A DNA stretch of 64,000 nucleotides from Ulota crispa. Its lineage: Eukaryota; Streptophyta; Bryopsida; Orthotrichales; Orthotrichaceae. Location of the stretch: the NCBI GenBank assembly GCA_963920765.1, contig OY987247.1, positions 5,614,471-5,678,470 on the forward strand, given 5' to 3'. A program made the translations under genes and the position numbers. The notes beneath the pieces are model-generated. The model was given only the letters and a program-made list of their open reading frames with translations. It made no database searches and had not been told where the DNA came from. The first letter of the stretch is position 1, and the number at the start of each line of letters is the position of its first letter. Below are positions 23,876 through 35,624 of the stretch, piece by piece.

Positions 23876-25609
23876 TATTGTTTAAGCCAAATGAATTCTG
23901 TAAACAGTAAGAAAAACTAATTTAATAAACAGTAGAAAAAGCCAATGCTGTAAATAGTTTATGAGACAAAGTGTTGACCCATGCTTATGCAAGGAAATGT
24001 GATTAGTGGATAGGAGAATAAAAAAGAATGGGCAAGTGTGCCGGGCATGATTGGAGGAAGCACATGTTTTAATAAGGATGCATTCACACTTGGTGTTAAG
24101 AGTGGTAGTAGCTAAGAATGCATTTAGACACACCTTTTGATTGCATTCATATTGCTAATATCCCTCCTATGTGAACACACCCTTAAGATAATATGAGGTT
24201 CACCAATGAATTTGGATGAAAGTTACTAACATTATCTGATTTCCGTGGAATGAACATACACAACATCATGATCTCAAGCATGTTTTTCGTTGCCAGCACG
24301 CATTCTGGCGTACGTGTCGCTCGAGGAATGGCAGGAAAACCAAATCAAATCTCTGTTACAACTGATCGGAAATAGGGGCAAATTTTCTGCTCCCAAAATA
24401 AATAAACTTCAGGGGCTTTCCTCCGGAGTAATCTCCGGAGGGTTTGTCAAGCTGCCTTGGTATTTCTCCTCCTCAAGGCCCAAGTCCATTTATTTTTAAA
24501 TAACACTTCAAACAGTTATTTCTAATTATTTGATCTCAAGAACAAGTTTTTGCTTATTTTCACAAATTTAACAGTAAGATCTTGCACTAAATTTATGCAA
24601 GAAGATATGGTGAAAGTTTTGTGAGGTTTGACCATACAAATTGAGAGATACAATCATTTGAAGTTTGTACAAAAGTTTTTTTTGACCTCTACCCAAAAAA
24701 ATTCAGATCCCTATGACCGCATGTTGTGAAAATCTTTTGCACTATCATTACTAAAGAGATTTGTTCAACATGTTTTAAATCATGTTAGGCATACTTTCAT
24801 AAGTTTTCATGGTCAACAATGACATGGAACACACCTTACATGGTTGTGCATTGCAAATAGATGCTTGAAATCCTCACCACATTGGAGTTTTTTTGCAAAC
24901 CAAGTTTCTAAAAAAATAAAAATCTCAAACAATAGATTGGAAGGATTAAGCATTATAGAAAACCACTAAAATAAATTGGAAAAAAAAACTATGTCTCTAA
25001 TAGTTAATGCAATTCAAAGGTTAGTGTATTTATCTAACACAATCTTGTATTATCCATTTTATACAATATTGCTTTGGAAGTGCTCTAGTGAAGGGTCATG
25101 CCTTTGTTGGTTCCTCTTGTAAGAATTAACAAAAAAATGACCTACCTAAGTTGTCTCTCCAACTGAAATTTCCCTAACCCCCCAACAAGTTTTGTGTTGT
25201 ACATCTAATTTCAATGAAAATTATAGTCCTTGCATAGCCCTTGTAAAAACTTTATCTTAGGAAACAAATTCAAAAAAATTGGTCAAAAAATCCAATAGAT
25301 AAGCTTGTCCAAAATCCATTTTGTCCCTTATAAGGGTTTTGGTCCTTTATAGGTTACCCCTAAGAGCATCTACAACCTCACATGCAAAAATAGATTCTCT
25401 AAGAGGTTACATATACTTTTGAAGAGTTCTCAAAATATTTTCCCCCACCCTTACTTTTCCAGTGTGCCCCGTAAGTAGTTAATTGACTAGTCATTAAGTG
25501 AATATAGAATAAAGCTCACCAATCTTGGGATGAACAATGGTTTCAAGCGCCATGGATTTACATGTTTGGTTTGAGTGTTAGGAGAACATTTTGAGGGTCC
25601 TAGAGCACT
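23876..25609. other. AT-rich intergenic stretch, no gene seen
   Basis: No supported exon. A short segment near 24290 (CCAGCACGCATTCTGGCGTA) resembles one near 20875, suggesting fragments of one repeat. A lone PIF-type end is near 25367. Confidence 0.4.
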
Positions 25610-25865
25610 CACTAGTAGAAAATTTAGCACAAAATCAACAAAATTTCAACCAAAAACTGTTGATTTTTTCTGTGAATTTAGTCAAGTTGATTTGGGTACA
25701 TTTCTGTTGATTTTCTATTGATTATTTGTTGATTATTTACAATTTTCTGTTAAATTTTTGTTGATTTCTGTTACGTATTTTATGTTGTTCAATTCTATTT
25801 ATTTTCAATTTTAAATTTTTTTTTCATAGAATTTGTTTTTATTTTATGAAAACGTAAATTTTTTA

Positions 25866-25998
25866 GAGGACGGGCAGTTGCCCAAACCCCAGGCAGTTGC
25901 TCCAACCTCGGGCAGCTGCTCCAACCCCAAACAGTTGCTCAAACCCCGAGCAGCTGCCCTGGCCACCGGGCAGCTGCCCAAACCCCAGGCAGCTGTCG
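25866..25998. repeat. GC-rich minisatellite inside the CACTA element
   Basis: About six copies of a 20-24-bp unit approximating GGGCAGCTGCCCAAACCCC. It is followed by a self-complementary GGGGTTTGAACCCCCC segment. Its base composition is far from that of the AT-rich surroundings. Confidence 0.85.
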
Positions 25999-26592
25999 GC
26001 AGTGGGGTTTGAACCCCCCACCTCTATCCTCACACTTCACAACTTTATCACATTCTCAAAAACCACTAGAGAATGTGCAAATACACATGCACATGTTAGT
26101 ATCATGATTCTATTTGTACATCAAATGTTCATGTCTTTAGTAATCCACTAGACTCTGGAGGCTATTTCCGCCCATTAAAGGGCATTTTTTCAAAAAACTT
26201 AGAACTAAGAAAAGTTGGTATATGTATTTTACTTTCACCTCCAACATTTTTTTTTTGGATTTCAATCTTTTTATCAAAAGTTATGAACTAAAATCAGAGA
26301 AGGTGTTTAGAAATTTTATATAAATTGTTTATTTCCATCCTTTTGATTTTGTTTATAAATTTTTTTTGGAATTCACAAATCTCATAAGGATTGTCGCAGG
26401 CAAAGGTTGGATTTATTAATAATAATTATTTAGTGCTAGTTTTTTTGTAAAAAGAACCTTATTTTGTTAAAATAGCCTCCATAGTTTGATAGCTTCAAAT
26501 AACACAAAGTCGTGAAAAGTTAAGGAATTAAAACCTTAAAATTATAAAATCAAAATTCTATAGACTTTTGAATAGTTTTGGATATTTTTTAA

Positions 26593-26994
26593 GGGCATTA
26601 ATATGTGAACCACACCCTTTGAACTATTGTACCACACCCCTGGATGAATTTTAGATTTCTACCATCAAAAATTTGAGTTTGAGAATTTTAAATTCAAATT
26701 TGGACTTAGAGACCATGATATTGTCTAATACCATAAAAAAGGTTGCAATTCAACACCCAATGAAAAAGCTTATCTTTTTTTACAAACAAAAGTAAAATTA
26801 ACAATTTTCTTCCTAACTAAACTTTTTCATTGGGTGTTGTTGGATTGCAACTTTTTTTATGGTTCTAGACAATACCATGGTCTCTAAGTCCAAATTTGAA
26901 TTCAAAAATTTCAAATTTAGCTTTTTGATGGTAGAAATCTAAAATTTACCTCATGATGTGGTATAATAATTGGAAGGGTGTGGTATCAATTCCC
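26593..26994. mobile_element. Foldback element nested in CACTA, with near-perfect 9-bp TSD
   Basis: A 402-bp hairpin: ATGGTAGAAATCTAAA, CTAAGTCCAAATTTGAATT, ACCATGGTCTC and TTTTTCATTGGGTGTTG on the right pair with their complements on the left. Flanks ATTTTTTAA (26584-26592) and ATCTTTTAA (26995-27003) agree at 8 of 9 positions. The right end TATCAATTCCC matches that of the 19776-20197 element, so both belong to one MULE-type family. Confidence 0.82.
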
Positions 26995-27679
26995 ATCTTT
27001 TAAAGCTTATAAAAATATTTTATAAGATTGTTTTTTTTTAATTCATTTGGTTAGTAATAGAAGGAAAAATACTAAAAATACCCTTTAAGTCTTTCAAAAT
27101 ATCAAGTTTACGCCAAAAATATGTGAAACATAAAAAATATTCCTTATTTTTTGTAGGAACATCAATTGTACTCCTATTATTTTGGAAAATTAATAACAAA
27201 ACTCTTCTATTTTGAAATTTTAAATATATCCTTGTGTTAATTGAAATGTAAAATTCACCTTTGGTTTCTTGTAAGAATTTGCATTAAACTATACACGTGG
27301 TTATCGTATAACACAAAGATATTTTTGGTACTTTTAATCCTTAAAGGACATATATGATTTCTTCAAAGAATTGAGGAGCATCATTTATATTTGTTTGTAA
27401 AGAAATTTTGGTATTTAAAACAACAAAATGTTGTACTTTTTATATAAAATTTTGTTGAATTAGTGAAGTTGTGTCCAAAAGTATCTAGATCAACAAAACA
27501 TTGTTGAGTTTTTTGTTATTATGGTCATGTGTTTACTTGACTTTAAAGGCTGCTAATTTTAAATCTTATCAAATTGTGAAAAGTAAAGAAAATAAAACCA
27601 GTCAATGTACACTCAAACTTTTAAAAGATTTTTTTTTTTTGAAAACTTCTTTTATTTTTTAAAACTTCAAAAAAATTTA

Positions 27680-28520
27680 ATGAGGTCCAAAAAGATTTTA
27701 GAAAGATTTCAAAAACAAACCTAAACTATTGTGACAGTTTTTTTGAAAGTATTTTGATGATTTACAAAAAGATTCCTAAAGGACTCTAATTCAGTCTAAG
27801 AGATTCTATTTCTATGAGTATTTTGAAGTACTTTAATAAATTTCATAAAGATTTTAAAAAGATTCTCAAAGATTCCAAAAAGGTTCTTGAAAATTCTCAA
27901 AGATTCTTAAAGATTTTTTGAATTTCTAAAAAGATTCTCAAAAAATTCCCAAAGATTCCAAAAGATTCCCAAAGATTCTCAAAGCTTCTCAAAGCTTCCA
28001 GGAAGATTCCAAGATTATTCATAAAGATTTTCAAAAATTCTCAAAAAAATTCAAAATTCCTAGAACATTTCCAAAGATTCTCAAATATTCCAAACTATTC
28101 TCAAAGATTCTCAAGAATTCTCAAATCTTCCTAAAAGACTCTCAAAGATTCCAAGAAGATTCTCAAAGAGTCTCAAAGATTCTCAATTGTTCTCAAACAT
28201 TCTTAAAGATTCCAAAAAAACTTGAAAAGATTCTCAAAGATTCCAAAAGATTCTCAAAGATGCCTAAAAGATTCTCAAACATTTTCAAACATTCTCAATT
28301 CTTCTCAAACATTCTCAAAGATTCTAGAAAAACTTAAAAGGATTTCCAAAGATTTCCAAAGATTCTCAAAGATTCCTAAAAGATTCTCAAAGATTCTAAA
28401 CATTGAAAAGATTCTTAAATATTCTTATAAATCCTGAAAAGATTCTCAATGATTTCCAAAAGATTCTTGAAGATTCTTAAAGATTCACAAAAAATTCCCA
28501 AAAGATCTTCAAAAGATTCC
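27680..28520. repeat. Degenerate GATTC satellite inside the CACTA element
   Basis: About 840 bp made almost wholly of AAAGATTCTCA, AAAGATTCC and CAAACATTC variants, with a period near 11-17 bases and heavy point divergence. The phased composition creates one open frame at 28222-28437 (Lys/Ser/Phe-rich), which I regard as an artefact. Confidence 0.9.
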
Positions 28521-28677
28521 AAAATTTCTGTTGATTTAGATAATGGTGTCCAAATCAACAGAACGTATTTAGTTTTTTACAGAATTCTGTTAAATTAGTC
28601 AATTAGCGTGGGCAAGTGCCCAAATCAACAAGAAACTGTTGGTTTTCTGTTGTTTTGGAAGGAGTTTTCTACTAGTG

Positions 28678-31500
28678 ACTTATCATTTAAGTATTCCAAG
28701 TGTCAAACCTTTTGCATGTAAACTTGTAGAAGCTCTAAATGTCCAAGCCCTTTCTTGAGTTACTTGGAATTTTGTAGCTATGGTTGGTAAGGGAGGAGGC
28801 TTTGCATTGAGAGAAGCTACATTGAGGAAGATTGAGGTGAATAGGTATCGTACTCAAAAAATACGCTAGTGTTACAAGGATAAAAATGCTTCTCATATCT
28901 TACTTGCTTGCTTTAAATGAAAGAAAAAGCCAAAATTTTGATGAGTTGTATCAATTTTAAAAGAAAAATTGCAATAGTATAGTCTTCAAAGTAGAGGTGT
29001 TATGGATCACACTTGGATAGAGAATACTACAATATTTCATATGAATTAAAAGATTACAACGTTCGATTATAAACGGCTCAAAAATGTGAAATTGATTTAA
29101 AGTATTCGAACCTTTTTTTTCTTACACACCAAACCTAGAATATAGATCAAGTAAAAACCACAAGGCTAAAAGAACTTAACATATAACCAGAATGAATTTA
29201 CGGCATCTCAAAGTGTACTCTACATTTCTTTAAAAAGAACTTGCAGTGTGATTTTCTCCCATAGACTTAAAAATGAATGCTTATCTTAAAAATTAAACAT
29301 TAAAAATTAAAATCTCAGATTTTACTTAATTTCAAATTTGTGTAAATATCAAAGGCCTTGGCAAGGGCATATCTAGGTTAATATACTCTAAAATCCTTTG
29401 GTTTATTTTGTGAATTTTCAAGTGCATTGAAAAGGTGTTGGTTTAGGGTTGTCATTGCATCTTTTGACAGGAATTGAGATTTGCATAGCATATGAAGGCC
29501 TAAAACCTCTCAACTTGTACAACATAAACTCTTTAACAATAAGGTAACCAAAAATTGGTCAATTATTAATTAGGTTTGACAACAATTCTTGTCATCAAAG
29601 AGTTTAGATTCACAATGAAAGGTTTGTGCAAGATCAAATAAAGAGAAATCAGACATAAAAAAAATTAAAGCTTGAAATTTACCATTATGGTAATCACATC
29701 TTTTTCACTTCATTCTCAATCTTTAAAGAATAGGCTTGTGACACTCTCTCCTTAATTTGCAAAGGTCCCATTCTTTGAAAATTGAACTATTTTCTTCTTC
29801 ACGTGCAAAGGAGATGAATGGACAAGAAGTTTTAGCACTAACAGTTTAAATCAATGTGTGTCTCTTCTTGCTTTCACCCTCCTTGTAGTTGGAAACCTCA
29901 ATTAAGTGTGTGCAACTTGCTTTCTTATTGCATCACCATTTTTCAAGCATGGATCAAATTAGGACGTCCAAAGCCAATGAAAAAAAGCCCTTGTCCAATG
30001 CTTCATTTGGTGGAGTTTGGAGGAGAAATTACCATATCATCATGGATTTTTCAATCCAGTGAGTGGTTTCATACTGAGCACCGGAAGTTCAATGGTACTT
30101 TTACTTGACATGATTTTGTCTCTACCTCACATGAAGTAAGAGGGAGTGTTTCATATAGTCCACTACAAGTGAACTCCTCTCCAATCTTGGCAAGAGCAGT
30201 TGATGACATGTACTCATAATCAAGTGGACGCCCCTCTAAAGTGAACTGTGTGTTGGACAAAACCTTGAGATCAACAAGTGAGAATGCTTGACTATGGACG
30301 TCTAGGTCTGAACCTAGCCTCAGATGATGCACTCATTATCCATTCTCCACAAAATAGGAATTACACTTACTTAATAGAGAAGTGCTCCCATTGGCTCCTA
30401 CATCCACTCCACAACTTCTCATCCTTCATATAAATTTTATTCTTGGAGAGGGTGTCAATAGTGGTAGTCACGGTTGAGTTTCCATTTTCTCAATCTTCAC
30501 GGAAAACCTATGTGCCGAGCTGTTTGCAATTGGCGCAAGACCATTTCCATGAAGATTGAAAAAAAAAGTTCTCATCTGCTAAGCGTGGAGAAATGGCCTA
30601 AGAATTTTTTTTGTGTGAGAACTCTTACCATTTACTTGCTTGTGAACTACTTTTGACCCTTGCTTTTCTGCTTCTCCAATTGGTGGCCATGTTGTCTTCC
30701 TCAAAGTAAAATATTCTTCATTCTTTAATTCTTCATCCTCCTTCACCCACAAAAAGGGTGTCTCACCTCCTTCCATGAAAAAATGCTTCCATTGACTCCT
30801 ACAATCGCTCAACCATTCCTCAACCTTCACGGAAATCTCAATCTCACACCAACCGTGACTACCACTAGTGACAACCGGCCTTACTGTTTTTGAACAAGGG
30901 CAAATATTGCTCATTCAACCTCGTATCCCAACAAAGACCTCAAACGAGCTCTAGATGTCCACCGCAGTAATCTTTTGAATCTAGAAATCAAAAAACACTA
31001 TATAGAAAAAATAGCATAGAAAAAATAGCCAAGAAAAAATCTGTCAGGTTTTGGAGCTCGGGAAAACTAAATTATACTTGGTTACTCTCTCTCTCAACAA
31101 TTGATTTTTAACCTTTCCATTATTTTCACCAGTTTTCGATCTTTTTTACTTTCGAAAAACTAGTTCATCGACATTTTCACAATAAAGCTTTACAAGATCC
31201 CCCAGATTAACCAATTAGGCAAAATTTCTAAATCCAACAAAACCAAAAAAACTCTTACAAATAAAAAAACCTCATTCTCATCCCGAAAAACAACCAACTC
31301 CGGTGTTCCCCAAAAAAGCACGGTACAGCCTAGCCTGGTCTTCCATTTGCTCAAAATACCACCTTCGGCAAAACGTAGCTCTGGAATGCAACACTAGAGC
31401 GACAAAAAACAAACAAGCCGGAGAATTTTATTGTTGCAAAGGAAAGCAAAATAAATTGTGGTACAGATGAGCTACGCAAAAAAAAAGCCAGGTCCAGCTG
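28678..31500. other. AT-rich intergenic stretch, no convincing gene
   Basis: Two related segments in about 30360-30500 and 30760-30870 share CATTG(G/A)CTCCTAC and a GTGGTAGTCACGGTT motif that is inverted in the second. Short frames on both strands cover them, but I found no splice logic or family similarity. They could be remnants of a duplicated gene fragment. The rest shows nothing. Confidence 0.35.
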
Positions 31501-31545
31501 GCATGCTAATAAGATCAACAACTACACTCAAACCTCTTTAATATG

Positions 31546-31765
31546 ACCCCCCCCCCCGCCCCCCCCCCTCTCCCCCCTCTAAACCAAAAACCTGCACATT
31601 TGCCACACTGTATATCACACCGGTCACACATCCACAAAAACTATCGAGTACGTAGCTGCTGCTACGACTGTCATCATCCAGGCAAGTCAAAACGAAAGAG
31701 ATCAGAGTGTAAATGCCGCAAAAGGGTGAAAAAAAAAAAGAAAAAAAAAAGGAAAAAAAGCTTGA
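31546..31765. repeat. Poly-C tract followed by A-rich tract
   Basis: A cytosine run broken only by a few G and T at 31546-31580, then A-rich runs at 31728-31765. Both lie just downstream of the B3 gene stop. On the transcribed minus strand the first is a G-rich run that could form a quadruplex. Confidence 0.75.
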
Positions 31766-31878
31766 TGTTTTATGTTCGCAATGCCCCGAAAAAAATGTGC
31801 AGAAGGTTATGTACAGAAACACTTCCAAAAATCAATGTAGTAGTAGTAGTAGTAAGGGTGGCGTGGGAAAGGGGGTTT

Positions 31879-33613
31879 CTAGATACAATCGCCCCACGCG
31901 TATTCAAACTCGCCGGGGAATTCAAGAGCGGGCGGGTCGGTGAACTCGATCGCCGGCGGTTCCGGCAACTTTTCCCAGTCGATGCAAACGCCGTGGTCGG
32001 CCGGAACCGGAACGGAAGCGTAAGAATGTCCAACGATCGTCGGTGCGATTGACGGAGCGATCGACGGAGCGAGCGTTGCTGTAATGCCGTCCTTGTACAC
32101 CAGGTCCGGGTCGACGACGTAGCTGGTGTTGCTGCTGAACATCGACGACGTCGTCGTCAGTGTCGTTGTCGTCGTCGTCGTCGACGACGACGATATCTGC
32201 ACGGAATCCAAACTCGCCGAGCTTCCTGCTTTGGCTAGATTGGAGCGACCTTTGGGAGAGCGCTTCCCCGTTGGCGTCATTCCTTTCAAACAAGACGAGC
32301 CGAAGAACGACCCGGTTTTGAGTGGAGACGACGACCATTTTTGACCTCGGATCACCTGCACAAACAGAAGCTATGGAAAGTAAGAAAAAAAAACACAGCA
32401 ATATTAAATATCAAACTACGGGCGAAGTTTTAAGGTTCCGGTCCTGACCAGGTTTCCGACACCGTCTCTGTACACGATGAGCTCGTCCTTCTCTTTCAGG
32501 TCGTAGTATTTGACAAACTCTCCTGTCACACATTTACATACCACGAAAAATTGAGAGGATCCGTATTTGGCACCATGGCTCAAAACCCAGGTCTTTTTGC
32601 AACGCAATGTGCAAGTTTGCATCTGGGATTTGTGATGTAATAGTAAGTAGTTGTTAGTTAGTTAGTCAGTTAGTTAGTTACCTGTGCTTTCCAATACGTA
32701 CATCCGGCTTTTGTTGTTGGGCCACCACTTGTAACGCAGCGTCCAGTTCTTATTAGAGTTGTAGTCCTCCATGCAGAGCAGCTTTCCTTCCTTGCTATCC
32801 AGGTGAGGAAGTTGGCATTCCGCGTCCCTCTGCACAAATAAACAAAAAAACCAGCCAAAAATTAGTAACCCCTACATAATAATGGTCGAGGGGCGATATT
32901 ACAACTGTAGGTTTCATGTAAAAGCGAAGATTGACTGACAGTCGAAGTTTTAAGGCGTCGTCTGGATAATGGGTAAAAATTCAAGTCCATGGAATCGACT
33001 GTTGACACACAAAAAAATCTAAATCCTGCGGGAGGGCAAGGGGGAGTTTTGAAGAGATGCAAGCGAGCTAGGAAAAATGGAGAAATGGGTACGAGATAGA
33101 TAGAGAGGAGAATTGATAAAAAAAAACGGTACCCTAACGGAGAATTCTAGAGAGGGGAAAAAATCCCAAAATGGGCAGAATTTGAGGACTTTGACAGACC
33201 TTGGGAAGGATAATACGGCCCAGGTCACCAACATCGGTGACAGTGAGCTCCTTTTTAAGGAGGAACCGGAGCGGATCGACCCACGAGCGGGTGACGAGCG
33301 GCGGGATTTTGGAGAGCACGGGCGCGTGGGCGGGTCGGTACAAGCTGAGCACGCTGCGGAGCTCGTAATCCTCGTGCAGATCGACGACCGCGTCGGCCGC
33401 GGCCGTGGCAGCGCCAGCGGAGCCCGGCTTGCCGCGCGTGACGCGTCGGTGGTGGTGGAAGTTCCAGGGCTCGTCGATCATGAGGCTTTGCTGCGCGTCG
33501 CCGTAGTCGCTCCCGCAGCGGCCGCGCTTCACTTGCCTGCCGCAAGCCGCGCTGCGATGATGATCCTCCTTGAGATCCCCTGCGGCCACAATAAAGCCCC
33601 CCACCACATCCAT
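31879..33613 (-). CDS. B3-domain transcription factor, ABI3/LEC2/FUS3 clade
   Basis: B3 factors of this clade bind RY (CATGCA) elements in the nucleus and control maturation and reserve programmes. Exons 33613-33200, 32829-32682, 32522-32449 and 32355-31879 join in phase to about 370 residues. The B3 domain begins at about residue 115 (LKKELTVTDVGDLGRIILPK), continues with RDAECQLPHLDSKEG and WTLRYKWWPNNKSRMYVLES, and ends TGEFVKYYDL...GNLVIRGQK. The NNKSRMYVLE and TGEFVK blocks are closest to LEC2/FUS3/ABI3 as I remember them. The C-terminus has a Ser/Thr run and a Pro/Glu/Asp-rich acidic tail (DWEKLPEPPAIEF), a plausible activation region. The tail is joined through a weak donor GTCAGG; reading through instead stops at 32416. 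The start is the first Met of a conserved-looking MDVVGGF; an upstream in-frame Met at 33721 would add 36 hydrophobic residues, which I judge to be leader sequence. Confidence 0.87.
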
Positions 33614-34914
33614 CGCGGGAGCATTCACAATACACGCGAGAGCGACGAGCACGAGCAGGACGACGACGAGCCTCGGCTGACCATTCAATGGCTCCAATCG
33701 CGCGACGCCCCACCCGAGCAAGAGACCGGTTGTTGTAAGTTAAGGGTGGGCTTTGAGTTAAGCTTTCTTACGAGCACAGCGGGCCCCGGGGGGGGGGGGG
33801 TGGGCAAAGGAGGAATTTCGATATTTTTTCGATCCTTTTTCTCTCTCTCTCTCTCCAGCTCCAGATCCTAGATGCCTAGATGAAGCCGTGGGGTTGCTCC
33901 ACTTGGACACGTGTGTCCAGTTCCCATTGGTGGCGAACCGGCCACCGGGAATAAAAACTCTAGAGTTGCGCGTGAGCAGTACTGTAGTCCGCCTGATGTC
34001 CATATCGGCCCATCCCCGGCACTAGTGATCGCTGCCATATCGCCCCATCCCCTCCGCCACTCTGATCTCTGCAGTAGTAGTACGCTCCATCCGTTCACTC
34101 CCAGTTCGCGGGGGCGGTACACCTATTCCCATGCAGCCGCACCTGCAGCAACCCTTATGCCCGTGGCTCCTCAGTCGACGGAGCTCACTTCTCGTCGACG
34201 GGTCCCATTTTTCGTTGACGTAGTCCGTTTCTCGTCGACGGAGCTCGGTTTCTCGTCGTCTCTCTCTCGTGGCCGAGGTGACCCCACCTCTCACCATTGA
34301 TCCCGTCACGTCACCCTCGGACTTAGCCACGATTCGTTGGCTTGCAGCGAGTTGTTATGGAGACGCGATGGCTGAGATTCTCGTTTAGGAAGGATAGAAT
34401 TCTTTAACAATCCTTCCCCTTCACTTGCACTACTTCGACATTAGACTTTCAGCTCTTCTCTTCGCGGTGCTTGTCTCCATGTAAATTAGGGTTTGTGGAT
34501 TTGATACCGGGTCCCGTCGTGATTGCCAGGGGTTGCTGATATCTCTCGGTCGTTGAAACAGAGGATTTGTATCCGGGGCGGAATTCGAGCGGCACCGGCG
34601 TGAAGCAAACGCGGAGTTAATCCGTTTCCTTCTCAGAGACGGGTTTCAGCGACTCAACACCATGCTCGGCATTCATTCAAGGCCATGAGCACAGCGACGA
34701 CGTCCGGGTCTAGAATTTAGGGTTACTAGAAAACGCTGTCAATTCGGTCATGTTTTGAAGATTCGGATTAGTCAATTCGAATAGGTTTAGTCCATTCGGC
34801 TTTCTCTTTCAATTTCGGACAGGTTTAGTCAATTCAGACTTCTCAATTTGGACATTGTTTCCTTGTAGTGTCGCCTCTCTCCTTTTCATAACCCTCACCG
34901 ATTTAACCCGCGTC
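33614..34914. promoter_or_regulatory. Divergent intergenic region between the B3 gene and the plastid gene
   Basis: About 1.3 kb must hold both promoters. Visible features are a 14-base G run near 33788-33802, a CT/GA microsatellite near 33839-33857 lying in the B3 leader, and a GTCGAC-containing repeat at 34172-34265. I cannot place TATA boxes with confidence. Confidence 0.5.
34172..34265. repeat. GTCGAC minisatellite in a divergent promoter
   Basis: Three to four imperfect copies of a ~30-bp unit containing TTCTCGTCGACGGAGCTC. The core GTCGAC is palindromic, so the array is a set of potential dimer-binding sites. Confidence 0.78.
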
Positions 34915-35603
34915 ATGGCGATGGCTACCTTATTATACGCAACGCCATCAAACTTCCTTATCTCAACACCAAATTCAAGCTTCGCCAGTAAGCCAGCAGT
35001 GCAGAGCTTCACCCCGCGGCTACGGAACGGATTCTCGAAGCGCAGAGGCAATGTTCGTGTCCATCCTCCCTTCTCTTCCACAATTCCACACGCTCCAAAC
35101 CCTAAACCCTAGATTACTAAGAGAGCTGCTAAACCCTAATTTGCTGAGTTTGATGGATTCAGGTGAGAAGGTCGGCGACTGACGACGAGGCAAAGGTGCC
35201 GCTGTGGAGGAAAGAGCTGACATCGCTGGAAGACTCAGCGGGGGAGAATTTTTCTCAAAACGCGGCTATGGAGGAAGACATTGCTCGGTTGCAGAAGAAG
35301 CGAGATTTGGAGAAGCGCTTGGAGGAGTTCCAGCGCAAGGAGGTGAAGGATCCAGCTGAAGGGCAGGGGGCGGTGAAGGCGACGGTGGAGAAGGTCCTGG
35401 TGGCGGATTTCTTCTTCATTCTGTTCAGTTTGGCGTGGCTGGTGGCGGGGCTGGTGGAGCGCGCGGTACTGGAGTCCACCGCGCTCATCGACTCGTGGCT
35501 GCCGCTGTGGCCCAGCGTGTTCCAGCCCGCGTTGGGCGTGTTCATGGCTGGCGCTCTCGTGTCTGCCGTCTCTGGGTTGCTCTCCAGGAGCGCAAACAAG
35601 TGA
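34915..35603 (+). CDS. Predicted plastid-targeted membrane protein, two membrane helices
   Basis: Two exons, 34915-35052 and 35163-35603, give 192 residues; the intron is in phase with a GTTCGT donor and CAG acceptor. Residues 1-45 (MAMATLLYATPSNFLIS...) are rich in Ser/Ala/Thr with Arg near the end, as in a chloroplast transit peptide. A charged coiled-coil-like segment follows (IARLQKKRDLEKRLEEFQRK). Then come two hydrophobic segments: one around VLVADFFFILFSLAWLVAGL and one around FQPALGVFMAGALVSAVSGL. The C-terminus is SRSANK. It resembles small thylakoid or envelope proteins of unknown function; I do not recognise the family. An in-frame alternative start upstream at 34855 lacks transit-like character. 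Confidence 0.8.
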
Positions 35604-35624
35604 CCGCCCCTAAGAACATTTATC

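Larger units (their letters stand above)
25610..28677. mobile_element. Complete non-autonomous CACTA (En/Spm) element
   Basis: The left end CACTAGTAGAAAA and right end TTTTCTACTAGTG are exact inverted repeats starting with CACTA. Both flanks are ACT (25607-25609 and 28678-28680), the 3-bp target duplication of this superfamily. Subterminal TTGATT/AATCAA motifs are clustered at both ends (many in 25640-25790, again in 28530-28660), as expected for transposase-binding repeats. Over 3,068 bp there is no transposase frame, so it is non-autonomous. Inside are a CAGCTGCC minisatellite, a nested foldback element and a degenerate GATTC satellite. Confidence 0.93.

Noticed and set aside
25995-26020. 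tRNA-like GGGGTTTGAACCCCCC segment
   Set aside because: It resembles a T-arm but no A-box, anticodon arm or acceptor stem can be formed; it is part of a palindromic minisatellite edge.
28222-28437. Open frame of 71 residues rich in Lys, Ser, Phe and Ile
   Set aside because: It lies wholly inside the degenerate GATTC satellite and its regular composition follows from the repeat; no start context or homology.
30069-30914. Minus-strand frames of 87 and 111 residues
   Set aside because: They overlap a diverged duplicated segment with no splice logic or family match; a gene remnant is possible but unsupported.
33614-33721. Upstream Met extending the B3 protein by 36 residues
   Set aside because: The added part is a hydrophobic stretch unlike B3 factors; more likely the leader.
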